Source of the DNA: Halichondria panicea
Taxonomy: Eukaryota; Porifera; Demospongiae; Suberitida; Halichondriidae
Assembly (NCBI RefSeq): GCF_963675165.1
Contig: NC_087382.1
Location: forward strand, 6,434,315 to 6,498,314
DNA: 64,000 bases
Direction: 5' to 3'
Under the pieces are notes generated by a model. The model was not told the DNA's origin and searched no databases. It worked only from the letters and a program-made list of their open reading frames with translations. Of the stretch, positions 1 through 12,600 are shown in pieces (the first letter of the stretch is position 1; every line of letters begins with the position of its first letter). A program made the position numbers and the translations under genes.

Positions 1-1
1 T

Positions 2-693
2 ATTGGAGGTGGCGTGAGTGGTAGCCTACTCATCATCATCGCCATAGTGGCTATCTTGGTGATAGTGCCTGCTCTGATTGTCTACAAGCGTCGAAAAGGA
101 AAGGATGATTTGTAAGTTAATGATTATGTAGTCTTAAATATGGCCTCTAATATGGTTGCCATGCACTATAGCCTCATTCCCATCCCGACTTTTTCCTATT
201 GCCACATGCATCCTGGTTAATTTCACTGTTGCATGCACACAAAAACAGCCGCCCACAACGATTTAACAACGACCCTGAACGTGTAGATGATAATAGTTAC
301 GAGCCGGTGGTTGCCAAGTTGAACCCAGCATATAATCACATTCAAGCCGAGGGAAATGTTATGACAGTCGAGAATCCATTGTATGGAGAAGATTTACACG
401 GTTACGAGAATGTCACTGAGTATAGTCAACACGATCTTGACGATGATGGGTACGATCCCATTGACAATGTTAAAGAAGATTATGGAGACAAGAAAAACTA
501 TGGCCGCCCCATTGATAACATTAAACAGTACTATGATGAGGTGGTTGACAGCTCTGAAGAGGATTTTGATGATCCCATGGAAAATAATGATCATGTTAGT
601 GTTATTGACAGTGAAGGTTACGATGTGATTGCTCGTCGTGATTACGAGAACAGCAACCCAGTTTATGCTGATGACATTACACTAATTAACTAA
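2..693 (+). CDS. Single-pass membrane receptor, C-terminal end (partial)
   Basis: Two exons are visible: 2-111 (5' end outside the window) and 249-693, joined in phase by a GTAAGT donor and a CACAAAAACAG acceptor, giving 184 residues to the stop. The first exon encodes a glycine start (IGGGVSGS), a strongly hydrophobic helix (LLIIIAIVAILVIVPALIVY) and a basic stop-transfer (KRRKGK), so the rest should be cytoplasmic. The tail is acidic and tyrosine-rich. It has two NPxY motifs (NPLY and NPVY), YENV and YENS (YxN type, typical of Grb2-class SH2 sites) and repeats around YDPIDN and YGRPIDN. By family knowledge NPxY recruits PTB adaptors or drives endocytosis; a signalling or adhesion receptor is inferred. 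The ectodomain is not in view, so the family cannot be named. Confidence 0.75.
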
Positions 694-1501
694 ATACATC
701 ACTGTGCAAGACCAGTTAGAACACACGCTTTATATATAGGTATGCTTGTTCGTGTACTAGATCTACTTAACATAGTATAAAAATTAATATACAAAACTGC
801 GTCACTTTCCCCCCTCCACCCAATTAAGAGATTTTTGTTTTGTATTTATACATATCGTATGGTTGTGTTTTTATAAATGTGTTAATTAATTAAGTTGAAT
901 TGCCTTGCCTGATGGCATCAACCCGCATGATTTAACTGACCTTCAAGTGAAGTGTGCTAATGTATACTGACTTACTGCATGTTCAAGGTTTTATGTGAAG
1001 CCACCCACCCATGCCAGCTACATATGATGTCATATCTATAGTACCCTATAGTTATAATCATGTGCAGATTTGCTGTTTCACTGCGCATATCATGCACGTG
1101 CTGTTCCACAGTATATTGTGCACACAGATGTGCATGAGAGAATTAACTATAATAGTGTAGAGATGATCGATACATGCATCTCTCAGCATTTAGCATTAAT
1201 CATGATGAATAATAATTGCTAAAATTTAATGCTAAATCAAAAGGTATAATGCTCGTGGTTTTCACTGATTAAGCATCTACCGCGAACATGTATACCCACG
1301 AATTTAATATCACATGCATGCACTGCAGATCGAAAGGCTGCTATTCCGCAAACTGTCATTCCACGAAAGTTTATACCCTTGAAATATACCCGCTATGATA
1401 GTCAAATTGATAAACACAGACTTGCATACATAAAATTACACTTGTAAACAATTAACTTATAGTGGCAGCGGCTGGTAAAAATAGTTGGTAAAAGTGACTG
1501 A
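694..1501. other. Spacer between convergent genes
   Basis: No open coding segment or RNA gene is recognised. Near 1240-1400 there is a degenerate copy of the element family seen at 5211-5418 and 54061-54264; shared features are a cccgctat end and internal ggctgctattccgc and cacgaaagtttatacc segments. The genes on either side converge here. Confidence 0.5.
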
Positions 1502-4500
1502 CTACACTAGGTGCTCCTTAGAAGATTTTCTTGGAAGGCACACCTTTGACGGACTGCTAATAGGAGGGGTGGATACACGCCCACTATTAGAGAACATTTC
1601 ACCATCAGAGTCATGTTCTAGATTGTTCAAACTTTCTTGGGATTGACGCCATTTTGCAAGCTTCTGCTGCAGACCAGGCCAAGCACGATTCACTTCCTTT
1701 TCACTGCAAAAAAATCAGTGTACACTGAACCCTGATGCATAATTTATAGCAACTAGAATAGTCACTAATAACCGTCGCATAATTGGAAGAGCGCTTCAAT
1801 TCGAGTATAAAAAGCCTGCAGTTGAGCATGCGCTGAAAATAAAGATACGCTTATAGTCTAGTAAGCGCTAATAATCCAGTTTCTACGGTAGTATGCCATG
1901 CACCTCTTAAGTCACTATCAGCTTACTGGGTACGATCTCAAGCAATAAGGCAACAAAGTTATAATAATAATAACTATCCCTCAACTGTTTTAGTTATTAA
2001 TTTTATAGACCATCACCTTTCATGTTGTGGATTGTTGATGTCAAAGAGTAAAATGTTTCCTTTGGACAGTGTCCTCATGATGGACTCCCCTAGACTCCAA
2101 TCACCAAGGTCATTCTCAAGGTGACCAGTGCTTTGACTGAAAGTGAATAGATAATTATTATTACTTACAAACCGCAAAGAGAATGGAACTGAGCTAGATG
2201 TTTATCTAACCGTTATAAAAGCGAAAACAATGGTATCTACAATCAGTGTAATTAGTAAGTTTAGTATTTATTGCTGCACTAATCTAGAGACAACTGTGTT
2301 AGAGTAATCAATTTCGTCGACTTACTGCCTCCTCATGTGGTTGTCGTTGATTCTGAGTGAGGAGAGAGCACTCATTGAGTTGGAGCGCTGAAATAAAGGG
2401 TCAGATTCGTACGGTTCAAGGTGCTCAATGATTCTCTCCCTCAGCTGCTCCATCTTAAGTGACTCGTCCACTCGAGAGGGCTGGGAGTTGCGTCTACCTC
2501 TGGAGATGGGAACATAGCTCATATATTGATATTGACACATTGAATCAACATCAGCAGCAGAAAATTACTTTGTGATCGTGATAATTAAGATGCATGGGTA
2601 TACGTGTGGGTAAGTTAAGGCATAGGCATTATATTTCAGCTGAACCTCAACCCCTAAAAGAACTCTCTTTAGCTACATCGATAAGGCCATGATCTTTAAA
2701 CAGTGGTTTAAAGAACACTTACATGTTGACAGTGGTCAAGTGGTCGTCACTGTCCTCAACTTGTGTGGTGCTGGAGCTGATATTAGAATTCACTCTGCCG
2801 TATTGTAGGGTACAAAGGTGATCAAAATCTCCCCTAGGCAACAATCTGTCATAATCGTTTTCATGTTTACCACCGTCTGCCAAGTTGATTGGCCCATCAT
2901 CAACAAACTGAATGATGACCATTGATTCACGCGACGCCGTGGATTGACGAAAGTGATTCTGGCCCCTGCTGTGGTTCCTCGTGAATGGTGGGGGGCTGGT
3001 GGGGAAAATATTCTCTGTAGAAGATAGTGTGTGTGTGTGTGTGTGTGTGTGTGTACATGTGTGTGTGATGGGGAAACACAAAATATCACAGGCCGACATT
3101 CGCATTCTTTAACATGCATGTCTCTATGTTAAATTTTATTGTCCACTCACGTACCATACATTCCAGACTCTCTAGCTAGTGTCTCCAATTTCTCCTTTGA
3201 AATGAGGTGAAGTCCGGACATCTTCTTTTTATGTCTTTCCAGAGTGTCCGATTTTACTTGCAGCCTTAGAACAGGTCGGTTCATAGAACTTCGCTTCCTC
3301 TGAGTAAGAGGCTGTCCATGTCCTATAATTATGTTGCATAATTAATTTTGAGTTACAAATGCTGCATGGGAGACAAGTCATTGGTACAACAGCAAGTTGC
3401 TTTTAGGCTCTCCTATGTGTCCATGCATTTTCTATGCATGAGTTTCTTGCTCAGATCACACGAATGAATAGTATACGATAGTATCTAAGTTTCTTATAGT
3501 TATATTTTCAACTCACCTAATCGTGACCTTTGTCTCCTTCTTTCCACAGTCTGTCTGAACGAGCGATAAAGGTTAACCGCAAAAAAGGAGTTTCTGTTGC
3601 TAAAAGTGTATGCATGGGGAGGGAAATGAGCTGAACACTGTTTATTGTCATCCTATACACTACAGCTATACCATTCTCAATAGATCGGTAGATTGTCACA
3701 TTTGGTTTCGCATTAATGTTGTAAATATGACATACACAAAATTAAGTTATACTTATTGTCCACTACATCAGAATGTATGATAGTAAACCTCGATCCAAGG
3801 ATGAGCGAAGCCCTGAGGCCAAGGATGGTTTACTGAACAGAAAAAGGAACACGTACTATACAATGCAACAATTAATATATCCCATGCAATTTGTTGTGCT
3901 AGGAGTACCCACTGTGTTTAGTCTAGAGCAGTTGTTTAGAAGGTGTGGGAGGGGGCTGTACAGAGCATGCAGCCAGGCAATAGTGGGCATCTTGTCAACA
4001 ACTGTGTGAGAGCCATAACTACCAGTGGCTTCTATGGCATCAACACAGCCTCCAAATGAAAACAGTAACTAGCTGTTAAACACAGCCATGTTTAAACTTT
4101 GCATGAAGAAGCTGAACAAAGACTTATAATTTCAGTATAAGCATTGCAGTAAGCATTGCAATGCCATATGCATATTCTCTGACATTGACTTCGAAGTTAA
4201 CAACGGAGCCTATAAACAGTATAATTATACATGCTCCGTTGCATCTCAAGCGAACTAATATCATACATGCTTTTAATTAATGTGTATATAATTATCAACA
4301 TTCACTCTATTATAATTATTGCACTCGGAAACCAATCCAGCCCACTCAATCTTTAAGTTATTGATTGTGTCACAGTATAATTTATCTGTATAATAATTGA
4401 TAATGATGTGGCGTGTGTGGTATATCAACAACAAATATGGTTCAATCAACAGCTTCCATTTGTTTACAACATGGTGCAAATAGTTACACAACAACAGTCC

Positions 4501-5647
4501 ATGTTGACACTGTGGAAGCTAGTGTCATAAACACATTAAAGGATGATTTCAGCTTAAAAGTGGATGAGCTGCATGCACGAAGTTAATCTAAGGCACCAAG
4601 CACCACCCGAAATTAGTTAATGTGTTAAAAAATTGACTCTGGACTGTTAGCTAAAACAGCAATAATATTATTGTAGGATTGGCACTACTTTTAAGAACTT
4701 ACAGTGGTCACGCATTTCCGGAACCCACATCTGATCACAACTTTTGAATAATCCATTGTTTGATCACTTAAAATATCTATTGTCTCCGTGTGGGTCATTT
4801 ACCAAGGTGTGTGCGCTGGCACTTTATTGAACTTGTATTACAAGGACACAATTCAATTTCCACAGGGTGTGTTTGTACATAATGGCTACCAACACTCTGC
4901 AAACAAGGGTTGGACACACCACAACATAAAAATATGTTTGGGTGGAACCCTTAAAAATCCTTTCATCAATAATTGATAATATAACGGGCCCGAGGAGCAC
5001 TTTTCAACAAAAGAAAACATGTACTAATTGGTGAACAAAGGTTTATTGTTGATACTTTTCACATTGACATATTTGTATTATTCCTGTGCAATATATACTA
5101 GCCTCGGTCCCAGGCCGATTCTTCTTTAATGGAATGAAGTTGGTGACCTAACTAGACAACTCGGCTGGGAACGAGGCTAGTGCAATACTAACAACAGAAA
5201 GAACGAGTATACCGTATATTTCGAAGGTATAAACTTTCGCAGATGAATGAATGACCGTTAGAAAGGTTTTTGCGTGTTTTCGCGGAATAGCAGCCTTTTT
5301 GCAGCATGCATGCATGCGATATTAAATTCGTAGGTATAAATGTTGTCAGTACATGCTTGATCAGCGAAAACTGCGAACATTTACACCCTCGAAATAATTA
5401 TACCCGCTATATACGGTATAGTATACACACTGTTACAGTATAGAAAGTTACACATTTTCCTTACCAATTTAGAGCTGGCATGCATAATTATATGCTCCAT
5501 TGAAAAGTCACTATGAAAAATCACTATTCACTATGAATAGCTACTAGCTATAAGGAGTAATACAAGTCATGTATAAACTATCACTACTAGATTTTCATAC
5601 GTTTCTGATCCTGTGTGTCCACTCGACTGACTGATCCTGGAGCCCAT
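1502..5647 (-). CDS. Unrecognised 365-aa basic/serine-rich protein, possible N-myristoylation
   Basis: Seven exons on the minus strand: 5647-5601, 3593-3517, 3322-3155, 3014-2723, 2517-2326, 2136-2017 and 1703-1502. All junctions are GT-AG, phases match, and the sum is 1098 nt (365 aa). The start MGSRISQSSG fits an N-myristoylation consensus (Gly2, Ser6), so membrane association is inferred. Then come a conserved-looking block (NSFFAVNLYRSFRQTVERRR), a basic region with VLRLQVKSDTLERHKKK and LHLISKEKLETLARESG, a compact segment VIIQFVDDGPINLADGG followed by GDFDHLCTLQYGR, a helix MEQLRERIIEHLEPYESD, and a C-terminal EVNRAWPGLQQKLAKWRQSQ helix ending in a Ser/Pro-rich tail. No enzyme motif or membrane helix is seen. 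I do not recognise the family. Intron 1 (about 2 kb) contains only repeats and weak ORFs. Confidence 0.75.
3031..3065. repeat. (GT)n microsatellite
   Basis: A run of GT dinucleotides with one interruption lies in intron 3 of the unrecognised minus-strand gene. On that strand it reads (CA)n and sits about 15-50 nt upstream of the exon 4 acceptor (exon start 3014). Confidence 0.9.
5211..5418. mobile_element. MITE-like element, accgtata...tatacggt termini
   Basis: The segment begins accgtatatttcgaaggtat and ends atacccgctatatacggt, so the outer ends are inverted repeats and inner ends carry tttcga / tcgaaa. No ORF lies inside. A 3'-truncated relative lies at 54061-54264 (accgtatagcaggtat start) and a degenerate one near 1240-1400. 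A non-autonomous DNA transposon is inferred. Confidence 0.6.
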
Positions 5648-6384
5648 TGTCAGCTTGACAAAATAATTATCAACACAAAGCTTTTAGGATGTACTATTAA
5701 CTGATGCTATAGCTCTAGCTCTAACATGAAATTCATATATCAACAGTAGATCTATACTCTGCAATGCACATGCTGAAGCCATACATTAGCACTGTCAAGG
5801 GCTTTTGTTGGCAAAATGCTGGCACAAGAATGTCAGCACAACAGGAAGTTTAGGCTGTTAAAGATGTCAGAGGTGTTTAAATCAATTACACACATCCAGT
5901 AACTAGAATTAAAATTAAATGTAGCCTCCAGACCGAGCTGCAAAATAAACATAGTCTACGTTTTCCTCACTTGAAATGTGAGGCACAATCTAGAGGCCAA
6001 CTGTACATCAATTTTAAGGCACCTCACATAGATCTTGCATTTTGTCTTGTGATACATCATTGTATGATACATTCATTGTCGGAGCAGGAGTGCACTCCTG
6101 GTACGAGCCAAAGAGCAGGGTCGACCTTTATATGTTATAAGTTATAAGCGATTCCCCCATTGTACTGGTCATTGGAACTGCAGCAAGTCTGCATGGGAAT
6201 GAAGTAAGATAACATAGGTAGAGCTCTGGCTAGAGCATGCAGCTTACACATTTTTCATTTTTGTCACAAATCTGGACACAAAAATAAGTAGCAGCTTGAT
6301 TTGCACTAAGAGTATTAACGATTCTTTCCTATACACTCATACTGGTTGTCAGGTTCGAGCCACACCCCCATAAACAAAATCAAG
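5648..6384. promoter_or_regulatory. Divergent intergenic region, likely shared promoter zone
   Basis: The 737 bp separate the start codon of the unrecognised minus-strand gene (5647) from the IVD start (6385). The genes are head-to-head and no coding segment lies between, so both promoters must sit here unless there are distant 5' UTR exons. I see no convincing TATA box or CpG cluster. The distance is compatible with a bidirectional promoter; this is inference from layout. Confidence 0.4.
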
Positions 6385-9300
6385 ATGGCTCTGTTTGGGT
6401 TTGTCAGAAGGTCATCTACTCTTCTTGGACGCTGTCTCCCCTCAAGACTCCCTATTTCTCATGTGAGGGCGCTCAGCTTTGTCCCTGTAGACGACCTGAT
6501 CAGTGGCTTGACAGAGGAACAGATACAAGTAAGTATCAAACGTGCATTCGAGCCTCATTTTGAGGTACAGTTGTATATATCTACCAATACGTACATGTAC
6601 ATAATTATGTACATAAATATTATATCCATTCATTTTCTAGTTCCGAGACACCATTCGCAAGTTCTGTGATGCAGAGTTAGCTCCGCATGCCGACCGGATT
6701 GACCAGGAGAACGGGTTTGACCAGTTCAGGGAGTTTTGGCGGAAGCTGGGAGATCTGGGCATGCTCGGAATCACTGCACCAGGTACACAGTAGAGTTAGT
6801 GTTTGGGGACAAATATTTGGGATATAGCTATGCTGGCACAGCTTATTGACAATGATATTCTATGATGTAAATTTTAGCTGATGTTGCACGGTCATTGGAG
6901 GAGACTGAAGGCAACATTTATGTGACTCTCTGATGATGTACATGTATGTGTTGACCTCTATTCATAGTAGGTAGAAATCACTAGTCAAATTACTCTGTGC
7001 TCTGCTTTTAATTTTGCCTCTGCCCCGCCCCCTCCCTCTACTCACCCCCATAGAGCAGTACGGGGGCTCGGGTCTCGGCTACTTGGAGAACATATTAGCA
7101 ATAGAGGAGGTTACCCGAGCCAGCGGGGCCATTGGACTCAGTTACGGTGATCACTCCAATCTCTGCATCAACCAGATTGTGAGAAACGGCAACGAAGAGC
7201 AAAAAACCAAGTACTTGCCTAAGGTGGGGCCCGTTTTTTAAGCTAGACGATTGTTTAAGTCTGGTCTTTTATTTTTCAAGTTTGTCTTGTCTGTGTGTAC
7301 TCCATGCTAATTAACCAATTTTCTGTCTTGCCAGGAACGTCTTTTTGTTAGCGTTCTGTGAACAATGTACAATAACATGTTTATGTAGTACCTGCTCACA
7401 GTTAATTTACATGTAGCATCTAAGTACACTGATTCTGTACAATTCCAGACAATAGGTTGTTGACACTGCATGGTCAGTGTAGCTCTTATTGGGGTGAGCG
7501 ATGTTAGTCTCTACCTAGTCATCAACATTGCAATTCTGTCTGTCTGTCTGTGTTTGGTAGACCGTACGCCACGATTCTTTTTTGGGCACCGTGATTCTTA
7601 CCTACAGTCAGTGCACATAATATACTTAAGGTTTCTCCTAGTTAGAGAAATTAGTTTTTGGGCATCGTGAAATCTTCAGTAAGTCTGTATAGTTTTAGAG
7701 TTTTTGGGAATCCTGACCTTTACCTATCAGTCAGTGCTTATAGATTTTAGTTTCTGGGCATCGTGATCTTTACCTATCGGTCAGTGCGCATATAATCATT
7801 TATTTTAGTTTTTGGGTATCGTGATCCTTACCTATCAGTCAGTGCGCGTGTATATGTAGTCATAGATAGTAAACGATGTACTGAAACATGAACCAACGCA
7901 ATGAAGGAAAGCTTTCTTATTTTTTATAGAGCTAATAATTATGTATTAGATCTATATCTTCCTTCATTAATTTTTATGCTAAAATTACGGGGTGTTAGCG
8001 CCCTCTAAACACATAGTCAAATCCGATTGGTACTGCCCACATTCGGGCAAGGGCCACAGAATCAGTGCAATAGTGACCAGACGTTCCCTCTAGGAAAACG
8101 ACGCGCTCGTGTTCCATGCACAACCACTTAATCATTAATTTAACAACAAAAATGTTACAGTACAACCTTGATTATCCGGACACATTGGTTCCAGAGGCAG
8201 GCCGGATAACTGAATATGCCGGATAGTAGAATAGATAAACCACGCCTTGATCCAGCCACTTTATTAATAAACAGCAGTGCCAACATGGTTGTCTGCGCAT
8301 GCGCAGAAGACAAGCAGGCCTGTTTCCGTAGTAACAGCTGCAACGCGCATGCACATTTAAGGGACGCGCCCATTTTCTGATTATTAAAAAGAAAATTGCC
8401 AAGCCGATAATTGAGGTTCTGGATAATCGAGGTTCTACTGTATACACAAGTCGCTCGCTTGCTCCAAACATGCTCTGCATGCTCCTAGTGAATATAGTGA
8501 ATATCAGCGGGTCCAGGGGAGTTTCAGTGGTTTCAAATGAAACCCCCTTTTAAGAGATCAACAACTTAGTCAACTAAACATCACATACCTGAAAAGCACA
8601 AGAATAGAGCGCAATCAGTTTCTAGATAAATTATGATCTTTCCCTGCTGACTGCTAGCTAGCTATAGCTAGCAACGCTAAGGTTAGCCAAAAATGTATTA
8701 TTTTTACACACTCAGCAGGGTTTCATACAGGATTTTTAGCCAGGGGGGGAAATGACGACGGCTCAGGGCTCCCACCCCTCTGTATGAAACCCTGCTCAGC
8801 AATTTCCTCCTTAGCCATAATTCTTGCCACTGTGCGTGGGTTTAAAAAATGTGTTTACTTTAAGCCGCTTTTCCTATTTCCTGGATCCGCTACTGAATAA
8901 CTGAATATCTATACCTTGTGACTAACGTGGCTGACCGCTTCCCATGTGTTGTTTCTGATGTTATAGATAGCGATCTTTACCCATTTAATCATTTCACATA
9001 CCGTATAGCGGGTAATTTTTCGTGGGGTAAAAAGTTCGTTCAACTCGAAAACGGTTGTTTTCATGAGTAAAAATTTCATTGCCTGCACTGCATTCATACA
9101 TTCCGGTAAGCCACGCCTACGTTAACATTTTGTGGAGGTCAGCTTGCCCACGAAAATAACGAATATTTTTTTACCCCACGAAAATTACTCGCTATACGGT
9201 ACACTGATTGGTCAAAGCTACCGTTCATTGAATCAGCAATTTGGTGGGAGTTATTAAATCATTATTATTAGTACAATGTACATCACGCAAAAATTGTTTA

Positions 9301-9605
9301 TTTGACAATGGTAATTAATTATTATTATTTAGTTCTGTCTTACATTGGGAGGGAACCTGGGTATCCATGGTTGCTGTAACTGATACTACTTTGAAACTCA
9401 TTCCAATTGAATTATCTGGTATCATGGCATCTGGGTGGCATATAGATCATCAAAGGATTGAGAATGCTTACAATCTGAAAGGAGTTTCGTTGGATAGCCC
9501 CCTCATCAAAACGTTTTGCATACTCAGCATTGTTACATGTTCGTTTTAACATTACACCACAACCTCCTCACATGTTCTTTTATCTACCCCCTGCACATCT
9601 TCATA

Positions 9606-9656
<51 letters not shown>

Positions 9657-12600
9657 ACAGCTGATCAGTGGGGAGTGGGTGGGTGCCTTGGCAATGAGTG
9701 AGCACTCGTCTGGCTCTGACGTAGTCTCCATGAAACTGAGGGCAGAGAAGGACGGCGATGGCTACTTACTAAATGGCAGCAAGTTCTGGATCACCAACGG
9801 GCCTGAGTCCGATTTAGTTATTGTGTATGCCAAGACAGAACCTGAAGCCAATGAGAAGGGTATCACTGCTTTCCTTGTGGAGAAGGTTCATTCTAATGTA
9901 CACTAGCTGGCCTGGGGGGGGGGGGGGGGGAGAAGTGCACACGTTCTTTTCTCCTTTTGGTTAAATTTAGATTCCCTAAAGCCATACTGGGTTCAATTAT
10001 CATTGTTCGGATTGCCTAAATGCTTGAGTGTAAGGGTGCAATTATCGACATTTCTTGTCGTCACGTTTCTTTTGAATGTGCACATACACGGATTAGTTTA
10101 AAAGTTCAAAGTGTTGATTGTAATTTTTCGGCTAAACTTGACCACGTAATTCTTCTACTGCATGGTTGGGTTGCTACGCTCGTGTAGTTGTAATTATATT
10201 TCATAAGGAAGACTTTGCAATTTTCATACATGTACATGAAAACCCTGATGTTAACGAAGTCTTTCCTTGAAATGAATACATGTAAGTACTGTACACTGTC
10301 ACAAATCAATAAGACGTATATACGTTGTGTAAACACTGCACGGTGTCGCACAAGTAGTCTGCCTCTCGTGCGTTGCAAAACAGTGTAATGCGATATATTA
10401 AGGAGTGAAAACAAGACCGTCTTCGGTGACAGAAATTGTACATGCATTTTAAGCAATTTTTCCAGGTGTCCTATTAATCGCTGTGATACGAAATGTAATA
10501 CTGTACGTATTTCAATCTGCCATTGAAGTAAATATCTTAGCAACACGATGAAATCACTTTGAAGTGCAGGTGTTCACAATAATATTGATCCAACTAGTAC
10601 GAGTGGTAGAGAATAAATTGCTTTGATGAGCCAATTTTCCCGTAACTAGAGTGCCAAAATATACCATATATTTTTTACTAATAATCATTTTGGTGTTTTG
10701 ATATTGCTATGACAACCCTCACAGGCGTGGGAAGGGTTCACAACGGGCCCGAAACTGGACAAGTTGGGCATGAGGGGTTCCAGCACCAGCGAGCTGATCT
10801 TCGACAATGTTCGGGTACCAGGTTCGTAGAGAGGAATGTGTAGTAGCAGTGTACGTGTACATACATGACTGTACGGTATAATGTACGGCAGAAATTTGAC
10901 TATGTGTGAAGTAATCAGCCAGCTGATACGATGATACGCCATATTACTGTCAGTGAGAAGAATAATTCTGAGAATCGAAATACAGTATTCGGTCACTGCC
11001 CACATATATAAATAATTATGTACATATCAAGTGATTATAGACAGACACATGTGTGGTTGCATGCATTCTCTTTCTGTAGACAACATGCATGTACATGTAC
11101 GTAAAGTATCAAGCAAATTTTTTAATGGCTTAATGGCTTAATTGGAAATCTATTTGGTGTTTTCTTGTTGTAGCAGTTTGGAAATTACACGATTCGTATA
11201 ATACGTAATCTCCGCTCAACACTATTAAGTAATTATAGAGTTGTTGCATGCATCCTCTTTCTGTAGATAACATGGATGTACGTAAGGTATCGAGCAATTT
11301 TTTTATGGCTTAATGGCTTAATTGGAAATTAATTGGTGTTTTCAGTATCTCAAAAACAAAATTTGTCTTAATTACACGAATCATGTAATATTTGCAATCT
11401 CCGTTCAACACGCCCATACCCACACGAAGCGTGCGTAACCCATAACACTGCCTCCCTGTTTGTCGCCTAGCAACATTGGATTAATCACTTGTACTAGTTG
11501 CCAAATGTGTAACTAGCTTCTTGACACAACGTGTAGTAACGGGTATGTATTTGTCATTGTGGCTTGATGCTAGTTGCAGTGACGTGTACAATAGTAGTCT
11601 AAGAATGTAATGTACTTGCTCCCACAGACTCAGCTTCAGTTACAAGTAATGCCTAGCTACCTACCAACTTTCTACCCACTCAGTAATGACCTCAATAATT
11701 ATATCTAATAATACGGTAGCAATACGGGCGTGCCATCTGTCAACTCAGTATTAGTACAAATGAACGTTTTCAGTGAATGAAGCCTCAATAGAGAGAGCCG
11801 TGTAAAACACACTGCAGGAAACACCTCTTACAAACAACAATGCTTCCACCCACAGTTTATACAAATAATAGGTTTATGAGGGACAATGATGACATGAGTT
11901 TAACTCCCACAGTGTCCTTTATTTGAAGCCCACATAGGACCGGGTATTAAGTATTATGTGCATGACTGTACATTTAGACCAATCTTGAAAAATGTGTCAA
12001 CATCCTAAATGAAACACATGCACCCACTTACTACACATACACCCCAGCTAAGAACGTACTTGGTGAGGTGAACAGAGGAGTGTACGTGCTCATGAGTGGG
12101 TTGGACTTTGAGAGGCTGATTCTAGCGGCTGGCCCCGTGGGGATCATGCAGGCGTGTGTGGACACTGCATTCCCTTACCTTCATCAGAGGGAACAGTTCG
12201 GCGAAAAAATTGGACACTTTCAGGTAAGTGGTTTTCGGGGGTATAGGTACATGTAACTTACATCCACATATATGTGTTGGACTCTGTAATGATCGATGTA
12301 CACTGTACATGTTAAACCTTTGTTGACCTTTATGTAGTGGTTAATTTGCACACAACTATTTTGCATGCTTAAAAATATTTAGGTATTTGTAAATTAATTC
12401 TTGAAGAGTTAATTCTTACACTCTGCGTAGTGGCACCTGGAATGAGATTGCATGACCCAAACATCTGGTGTTTATTGTTCTTGTGTCATTATTATAGGGA
12501 GTAGTCCGTTAACAATTACGTAAAATGTGGGTCGGTATATGTGTGGAAACAATCGTGCCTCCTCTGTTTTGTTTGCTACAAGTCGATCCCATAATTGTAA

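Noticed and set aside
2790-3119. Second minus-strand frame over exon 4 of the unrecognised gene
   Set aside because: It is an out-of-frame shadow running through the (CA)n microsatellite; the other frame joins in phase to both neighbours.
3773-4009. + strand open frame of 78 codons starting MYDSKPRSKDERSP
   Set aside because: The first 25 residues look protein-like, but there is no partner exon, no recognised homologue, and it lies in an intron of the minus-strand gene; probably chance.
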